A DNA stretch of 19,361 bases, taken from assembly GCA_038240295.1 (NCBI GenBank), contig JBBSDW010000052.1:1-19361 (forward strand), written 5' to 3'. The notes below the pieces were generated by a model. It worked only from the letters and a program-made list of their open reading frames with translations, ran no database searches and was not told the DNA's origin. The DNA comes from JABDDM01 sp038240295. GTDB lineage: Bacteria; Bacteroidota; Ignavibacteria; Palsa-1295. Positions 14,087-19,361 of this stretch are shown one piece after another. A program made the translations under genes and the position numbers. Each line of letters begins with the position of its first letter. Positions within the stretch are counted from its first letter, which is position 1.

Positions 14087-15762
14087 GGCTTCATTCGATA
14101 AACCGTGAGCGTGTCGTTCTCCGCTGTCTTTACATCCTCGAAATATTGTTTGCCGATATCGGTCATCGGCTGGATCGCGCGAACGATCATCGTACCTCGG
14201 GTGCTCGCCGCGCGGATAAGCGGATCTACTTCGCGCATATAAAATGGCTTCGCGCCTGAGCTATAGAGCAGCATGTACCCAATATGTTGTTGCTGCATGA
14301 TTTGATCTGCGCTAAGATTCGTCGCAGGATATTCGATGAACTGCGTAGTCATGACGTGAAAGGAATGTCCAGCATCGGCGGCAAGCAATCGCAAAGCTTC
14401 ATCCACCGCAGGAGCCTGCACGAGGATCATGGGACGAACGACATGTTGCTCGGCAGCATCCTTTTGGATCGCCTGAATGCTCAAATCAATTGCGTTAAGA
14501 TTATCCGACTCACGCATCAGGCCTTTGGTAGCGGCGAGCTTCGTCTCTGTATAACTATAAGCCGAGAGTGCGGCGCTGATCATGAAGAGGAGGATCATCG
14601 ACGCGATCGCAAGCCCGGCCGATGCGTTCGTGCGCTCCAGCATTCGCGCAACGCTCGCAACTCCAGCAACAATAACTATAGGCAAAATGTAGATCAAGTA
14701 CGAAGTCGGGGCAGAACTTTCGAGTGCGAGCCAGCTGAGGATGATGAGGAGTGCCCCGAGGGTTAGCGAACTAAGCTTTCCCGCGCGCGCCCGAACGTTG
14801 CGAAGCCTCGCCGTTAGCCAGAGCATCACTGCCATCACTGAAAAGCTGAGTATGAACGGCGCCATTTCGACAAGCACTTTCCATCGCTGCACCAAATTTG
14901 TAAATTGCACCGAGCGTGAGAATGGCCTTAACAGCGGTACGTCTTCCAGATTGCGATCGAATCCGGTGCCGGCAGCCCCCGAAAGCAATCCACCCGATTG
15001 TCCCACGATGAACGTTGCGAGATAGAGTACAACCGCGCCCAGAATAATCCCCACGATCACGAGCGATGCATCCCTAACCGCTCTCCAATAACCACGCAAA
15101 TAGCAACCGAGCGCCCAGAGCGATGCGCCAAGTACAAACACGTGCACAGAAATAAGCAGCAGTGCAGGCAACAACAATCCAAACAGAACAGGATGGAGCT
15201 TGCTTTTTCCCGAACAATAATAGAAGAGCCACAAGAGCACGAGCGAAGTCAGAATATCATATCGTGCCGAGTGGCTCGTAAGGATAAAACTTCGCGCAGT
15301 GATCAGCAGCAGGAGTCCGAAGATCGAAAGCAGATGCGGCGCTTTCGTTTGACGCAGCACGTAGTACATGCTTGTCACAAGCAGGATCGCACAAAAAGCG
15401 GTGATACATCTACCGATGGTTACGGGATCGCTCGAAGCACCGATGAGCACCTGCGGCAGACCGTAGAGCAACGCCGTCAGCCATTGACAATTCAGCAGCG
15501 AGCCATTTCCGAAATGCATCGTAGCGGCGAGCGCGTAGGGATGCCGAAAGACGCCATGCAGGATCTGCTCCTTCCATTCGACCATCAGCCACGATTCATC
15601 GCCCCACCAGAGATAGGAATCGAAGACCGGCAAATAAAACAAACTACGAAGCTGCGCAAAGAGCACGACAAGCGAGATCCCAAGCAGCGCAAAGCTGAAG
15701 AGACGCTCCATTTTCTGAAACGCTTCTTCCGTGGCCGATGGATCGAGTGCGGGTTCTACCAA
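14083..15762 (-). CDS. Polytopic membrane glycosyltransferase-like protein, tandem paralogue 2
   Basis: This 559-residue protein matches its neighbours along its whole length. The first outer loop reads VFDSYLWWGDESW (46-58; D48, D55, E56), followed by RHPYALAAT, LTSHSARYDIL, SRSVQFTNLVQRW, MTTQFIEYP, YMLLYSSG and the C-terminal LTVYRMKP. Predicted to have about 10 to 12 helices and a soluble C-terminal domain. The start is uncertain: a TTG at 15762 overlaps the upstream stop by seven bases, and an ATG at 15711 lies 17 codons later; neither has a clear Shine-Dalgarno site. It ends in GTGA overlap with the next gene, so the three are transcribed together. A role in surface glycan assembly is inferred from neighbours. 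Confidence 0.8.
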   Translation of the reverse strand: MVEPALDPSATEEAFQKMERLFSFALLGISLVVLFAQLRSLFYLPVFDSYLWWGDESWLMVEWKEQILHGVFRHPYALAATMHFGNGSLLNCQWLTALLYGLPQVLIGASSDPVTIGRCITAFCAILLVTSMYYVLRQTKAPHLLSIFGLLLLITARSFILTSHSARYDILTSLVLLWLFYYCSGKSKLHPVLFGLLLPALLLISVHVFVLGASLWALGCYLRGYWRAVRDASLVIVGIILGAVVLYLATFIVGQSGGLLSGAAGTGFDRNLEDVPLLRPFSRSVQFTNLVQRWKVLVEMAPFILSFSVMAVMLWLTARLRNVRARAGKLSSLTLGALLIILSWLALESSAPTSYLIYILPIVIVAGVASVARMLERTNASAGLAIASMILLFMISAALSAYSYTETKLAATKGLMRESDNLNAIDLSIQAIQKDAAEQHVVRPMILVQAPAVDEALRLLAADAGHSFHVMTTQFIEYPATNLSADQIMQQQHIGYMLLYSSGAKPFYMREVDPLIRAASTRGTMIVRAIQPMTDIGKQYFEDVKTAENDTLTVYRMKP

Positions 15763-17390
15763 TGGAGTTTGTAAAGTTTGAGCGTATCGATCCGTGTGGA
15801 GTCAAGCGCAAAATAATTGCGATTGACGTCGAGCAACCGACCATGTTCTGTCGCGATCAGTTCGCCCAGCGAATCGGTCACATGCTTCATTGGTGTAACT
15901 TCGAACGAATAGTTACTTTGTCCAGATTCGGTATAACTCAAAACGTATGCGACCTGCTCACCCCGCATTACTTCAACGTCGGCGCGCTCGTTTAGTGGGA
16001 ATTCAAGAAAATGAGGCGACATCACCGTCAACTCCGTATGGTAAAGCAACCATGCCAGGGCAGGATTCTGCGCGAGGATAACACCGCGTGGGTTGATCAT
16101 GTTTTGCATGGTATGCCGTAGCGCCTGTTCATTGACTCCCGTGATCCTTGCGCCCGACGTGCCTGCCCGCGAAGCGTCGGCGATACCGAAATAAAAAATA
16201 ACGATGGCACCAAACGATAGCGCAAGACGAGTCTCAGATTTTAGAATCAGTCTCGGAACGGCACGAGAAATAACGAACGTCAAAACAAGCGCGATAAGCG
16301 GGAGCACTTGCATATAATAGTACATCGCATAGCTCTCGAATAGCAACCAGGAAAGGACGGCGAGCACACAGGCCTGCACGGCGAATCGCTCGCTAAGGGT
16401 CAATGCGTGGTGCTTGAAGCGAAGGATGCATACTGCAACCGCGACAACGAGAAGCACGAACATAGCTGGTGCTTCGGCGATAAATCCCTCCCAGCGTTCG
16501 AGCAAATTTCCGATCTGTGCGTTCGGACTAATAAGCTTCGTGATCGGTATCTCATCGATGACGCTGTGGAATTGCGTGTGAAGCACCGTCGTACCAAAAA
16601 GCGTGATCGGTGCGCCCGATATCACGTAGATGGCAAAGAGCACTGCCGCTACGGCGAGAACACCCCCGACGGCAGCGCCCAGATGTGAGAGATGCTTAAA
16701 CGCACCAAAGTGATAGAGCGCAAGCAGTCCGATCGGCGCAAGCAGCGTTAGCAAATGGATCGAGAGCGTTGCCAGCAATAACATCCCGGCGCCAAGTAGA
16801 AAAAACCAGCGGGCGGAGGGCTGACAACTCGCAAGCGTCCACCTTTCAAAAACCTGGCTCAAATAAAAAACGCATCCAACAAGCGCGAGTCCTGCTGCTA
16901 CGTCAAGCCGTGCCGCATGACTCGCGAAGAAAAAGCTTCGAGTCGAAATCAGGAGAAGTGTCGCGAAGAGCGCGAGCAAACGATCGACACCGAACGCTCG
17001 CATAGCGTAAAAAAGAAAACCGACCAAGACAACGGACAGGATCGCCGTTACCGTCCGCCCAATCGAAACAAGATCTGCCAGCGAGGAAAAAACGATGGCA
17101 GGCAAACCATAGACGATCGCGGCAAGCCACGAATTACCCCGCACGATTCCATTCGTCACAGCGACGGTCGAGCCAAATCCGATAGGAATATGCGCGAATC
17201 CATCGTGGAGTTCGGCTTTGAGTTCGATGATTTGCCCCGTCTCGTCGCCCCACCACCTTGCGGAATCCGGCATCGGGAAAACATACAGCGACGACATCTG
17301 CCACGCAAGCACGCAAACGATGCAAGCGATCAGCGTAACCGATAGAATGCGCTCCAGCGTGGATTGAGGCTTGCGCTCGGGCGTTGGCAA
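15756..17390 (-). CDS. Polytopic membrane glycosyltransferase-like protein, tandem paralogue 1
   Basis: This 544-residue protein is the first of the three tandem copies. It keeps PDSARWWGDE (41-50; D42, D49, E50) but has HIPIGFGST where the others have RHPYA, and TGQ in place of SWxM after GDE, so its specificity or activity may differ. FFFASHAARLDVA, QIGNLLERW, TVMSPHFLEFP, YVLSYTESG and the C-terminal LKLYKLHW align with its neighbours. A TTG at 17390 is used as the start, 13 bases after the dehydratase stop; no Shine-Dalgarno site is visible. The family is not one I can name, but the acidic loop and helix pattern suit a GT-C transferase. Confidence 0.8.
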   Translation of the reverse strand: MPTPERKPQSTLERILSVTLIACIVCVLAWQMSSLYVFPMPDSARWWGDETGQIIELKAELHDGFAHIPIGFGSTVAVTNGIVRGNSWLAAIVYGLPAIVFSSLADLVSIGRTVTAILSVVLVGFLFYAMRAFGVDRLLALFATLLLISTRSFFFASHAARLDVAAGLALVGCVFYLSQVFERWTLASCQPSARWFFLLGAGMLLLATLSIHLLTLLAPIGLLALYHFGAFKHLSHLGAAVGGVLAVAAVLFAIYVISGAPITLFGTTVLHTQFHSVIDEIPITKLISPNAQIGNLLERWEGFIAEAPAMFVLLVVAVAVCILRFKHHALTLSERFAVQACVLAVLSWLLFESYAMYYYMQVLPLIALVLTFVISRAVPRLILKSETRLALSFGAIVIFYFGIADASRAGTSGARITGVNEQALRHTMQNMINPRGVILAQNPALAWLLYHTELTVMSPHFLEFPLNERADVEVMRGEQVAYVLSYTESGQSNYSFEVTPMKHVTDSLGELIATEHGRLLDVNRNYFALDSTRIDTLKLYKLHW

Positions 17391-17403
17391 TGCGTTGTCG
17401 CTG

Positions 17404-18435
17404 TTAGTGGTATTCGACCTTGCCGCTCGCAGTCATGATCGGCACATGACGCATCCAAAGCTGCTTCTCCCACCATGCACGATTTTGTTTATACCACTCG
17501 ATCGTCTCGCGAAGTCCATCCTCGAACGAACGCCCCGGCGTGACGCCAAGAATTCGCTTGCTCTTCTCGGTGCTCGAGATATGGTGATGCACCTGGCCTG
17601 GCCTGTCGCCGATATAGCTCACAAGCGAACTCGGCTTGTTCATGATCTCGAGGATCATCTCGGCGATCGTCCGAACATCAAGATCGAACCCGCTGCCAAA
17701 ATTAAACACTTCGCCCTGAATGTCTTTGATCGGCGCATGCAAGACTTTGTCGATACGCTCGCAGGTATCCTGCACGAAGAGCCAGTCGCGAATCGCGCTG
17801 CCATCGCCATGCACCGTGAGCGGCTCATCGAGTAATGCCGAGGTGATGAATCTCGGGATCACTTTCTCCAAATGCTGCTTCGGTCCGTACTGATTGAACG
17901 GTCGCAGGATGCAGGCTGGCATATTGTAGCTCGCGATATAAGAATAGACGAGACGGTCGGCGCCCGTCTTCGCGCTTGCATAAGGCGAAAGCGGATTGAG
18001 CGGATGATCTTCCGTCATCGGATTCGATTCCGCTGTTCCATAGACCTCGCTTGTCGAGATGTGAATAAAGCGCTCGATGCCTGAATTCTTGATCACCGCA
18101 TTCGCAACCGCCTGCGTGCCAAGTACGTCGGTCACGTAAAAGATCTTGTTATCGTAGATCGAGCGTGCAACGTGGCTCTCGGCCGCGAAATGAACCACGC
18201 AATCGCAGCGGCTGATGAGCTGGGTGATGAGGTCGTCGTTCGTCACGTTGCCATACCAGAATTCGAAGCGCTTCGATTTCTTGATCGCTTCCGGAATGTT
18301 GTCCGGGCTTCCTGCATAGGTCAGCGCATCGAGCACGATGAGATGATAGTCTTCGTATTTCTTGAAGAGATATTCAAGGAAGTTGCTGCCGATGAATCCG
18401 GCGCCGCCGGTGATCAGGATCGTCTTGGATGCCAT
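17404..18435 (-). CDS. Nucleotide-sugar 4,6-dehydratase (dTDP-glucose 4,6-dehydratase-like, extended SDR)
   Basis: This 343-residue cytoplasmic NAD-dependent enzyme has the Rossmann motif TGGAGFIG (9-16), HFAAESHV (82-89), and the YxxxK pair Y152/K156. The segment HGDGSAIRDWLFVQDTC resembles RmlB enzymes. The active-site loop reads STSEVYGTA (127-135), whereas classical RmlB has a DE pair; here Ser-Glu replaces Asp-Glu, as in GDP-mannose dehydratases and LegB-type enzymes. The Glu is retained, so 4,6-dehydration is plausible but the sugar nucleotide is uncertain. It starts at an ATG and is followed 13 bases later by the first tandem membrane protein. It probably forms the keto intermediate for the aminotransferase at 8028-9185. 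Confidence 0.9.
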   Translation of the reverse strand: MASKTILITGGAGFIGSNFLEYLFKKYEDYHLIVLDALTYAGSPDNIPEAIKKSKRFEFWYGNVTNDDLITQLISRCDCVVHFAAESHVARSIYDNKIFYVTDVLGTQAVANAVIKNSGIERFIHISTSEVYGTAESNPMTEDHPLNPLSPYASAKTGADRLVYSYIASYNMPACILRPFNQYGPKQHLEKVIPRFITSALLDEPLTVHGDGSAIRDWLFVQDTCERIDKVLHAPIKDIQGEVFNFGSGFDLDVRTIAEMILEIMNKPSSLVSYIGDRPGQVHHHISSTEKSKRILGVTPGRSFEDGLRETIEWYKQNRAWWEKQLWMRHVPIMTASGKVEYH

Positions 18436-18508
18436 AGGTTATAAGAGCTTAACTATCTGTCGAATTCTTACCTCGGGTGCTAACTATCGCAGTTTTATTA
18501 GCTGGTGC

Positions 18509-19361
18509 TTAGGGCGTAAAATGCAGTGTGAAAAAACTTTCGCTCAGATCTGCGCCGGTATGAAGCCAGGTGTTGATCACGCGCTTGGTCGAGATTTGCG
18601 TTCGTGTCAGCAGCGCACCATTTCGCATGGCGACATAATGGATCGAGCCAAGTACCAGCGCGCGAAAGATGCCCTTGCCACGCGCTTCGGGCAGGATCGC
18701 GTTTAAGCTGTCCTGCCAATAACCTGTCTCTTTCGTCGGGCCGTTCATTGTTACGAAGCCGCACGCTTCGCCATCGAGTTCGGCAATCAGCACTTCGCCT
18801 TCGCTCGATTGCTGCTTGCGCACTGCATTCCTGAACCACTCCTGAAAGAGATCGCACGCTCGGGCATGATCGATCGAAGGCTCAAGAAAAAAACGATCTT
18901 TGATCTCCGCCGTGTCGCTGAATGCTTCGAGGGCAAGCTTGAGCATCGACGGAAGATCGCGAACCTGCAGCGGCCGCACGATGACCTTTCCATCGATCCT
19001 CGTTTCTAACTCGCTTAAAACTTCGATCCGGGCCTGATGCCGCGTAATCGCCTCACGGATCCTTCCGGCGTCCATGCTCATCGTCACGAGCATGTCGACC
19101 ATGTGAAAGCCTGCTTCCTCGAAGGCGCGAACAAGAAAAAGATCGGTAGTCGAGATCTTGCAATCGGCAAGCTGGATGTTGCGTTCGCGAAGTTCGGCCA
19201 CAAGTTCGGCGATCATTTCTCGATCGGCCTGCATAAAATTTTCGGGGCGTCGAAGTGGCGAAGCAATTGGCGTAACGCGCGCACATTTTATCCCGAGAAG
19301 CTTCGTGTCCCATTCAAGCTCTTCGAGCACAATAGCTGCAAGATGCTGTGCCCTGTCGCCA
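18509..19361 (-). CDS. GNAT acetyltransferase, WecD/RffC-like (5' end may lie outside the window)
   Basis: Two features suggest a WecD-like dTDP-amino-sugar acetyltransferase: an N-terminal segment LEELEWDTKLLGIKCARV, and a GNAT fold with the acetyl-CoA motif ARGKGIF (216-222, numbering from the GTG). The middle ADCKISTTDL and FEEAGFHMVDM are also typical of this group. WecD acetylates the 4-amino group of dTDP-4-amino-4,6-dideoxyhexoses. The first start codon seen is GTG at 19330 (273 residues), but the frame stays open to the window edge (GDRAQHLAAI before the GTG), so the real start may be further right. It precedes the dehydratase by 73 bp in the same direction. Substrate is inferred from neighbours, not shown. 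Confidence 0.85.
   Translation of the reverse strand, partial: GDRAQHLAAIVLEELEWDTKLLGIKCARVTPIASPLRRPENFMQADREMIAELVAELRERNIQLADCKISTTDLFLVRAFEEAGFHMVDMLVTMSMDAGRIREAITRHQARIEVLSELETRIDGKVIVRPLQVRDLPSMLKLALEAFSDTAEIKDRFFLEPSIDHARACDLFQEWFRNAVRKQQSSEGEVLIAELDGEACGFVTMNGPTKETGYWQDSLNAILPEARGKGIFRALVLGSIHYVAMRNGALLTRTQISTKRVINTWLHTGADLSESFFTLHFTP

Noticed and set aside
14998..15774. Long plus-strand open frame opposite the second tandem paralogue
   Set aside because: The translation is highly charged and low in complexity, and the minus strand encodes a full-length paralogue with conserved motifs.

Overview
The window looks like chromosomal DNA from a Gram-negative, non-model bacterium of moderate GC content. 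The mix of an RRM-type RNA-binding protein, a quinol-dependent NO reductase, GT-C type membrane proteins, few Shine-Dalgarno sites and many dispersed palindromes would suit a Bacteroidota/Chlorobi-related lineage. That placement is a low-confidence inference, because no phylogenetic marker gene is present. Every gene except one (fic) is on the minus strand, so transcription runs mainly from right to left.

Layout. (1) Positions 1-944 hold no convincing gene. They carry three families of structured repeats: a tandem hairpin-rich unit, a REP-like palindrome, and a dispersed repeat with a 28-bp core. (2) Positions 945-1388 encode a small RRM protein with a Shine-Dalgarno site, a 5'-leader hairpin and a clear rho-independent terminator. 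(3) Positions 1540-5317 form a nitrosative-stress module: quinol NO reductase, the di-iron Fe-S repair protein Ric, and a Crp/Fnr-family regulator whose reading frame is broken by an in-frame TAA near its N-terminus. Palindromic operator candidates lie upstream of the regulator and of ric. (4) Positions 5469-9185 form a block read toward the left: a sugar aminotransferase (DegT family), a large membrane protein, then a hemerythrin-domain protein, the last two sharing a TAATG junction. (5) Positions 9186-9441 are a divergent control region with a long inverted repeat and five CGTTAA sites in alternating orientation, leading into the only plus-strand gene, a class II Fic protein with a C-terminal winged helix (9442-10590). 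(6) Positions 10591-10806 hold two more copies of the REP-like palindrome between convergent genes. (7) Positions 10807-19361 form a tightly packed surface-glycan operon: WecD-like N-acetyltransferase, nucleotide-sugar 4,6-dehydratase, three tandem paralogous membrane glycosyltransferase-like proteins, and an AftB-like membrane glycosyltransferase.

How the genes fit together. The dehydratase, aminotransferase and acetyltransferase are the three activities needed to make an NDP-4-acetamido-4,6-dideoxyhexose, although fic and the REP cluster separate the aminotransferase from the other two. The four or five polytopic proteins are plausible polyprenyl-phosphate-sugar-dependent transferases for a cell-surface polymer or glycoprotein. 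The NO module would detoxify NO (NO reductase), repair damaged iron centres (Ric) and sense redox state or NO (Crp/Fnr). No capsid, integrase, transposase, CRISPR, tRNA or rRNA was seen. The most unusual items are the alternating CGTTAA array before fic, the interrupted regulator frame, the cloverleaf-like tandem repeat at the left edge, and the glycosyltransferase triplication.
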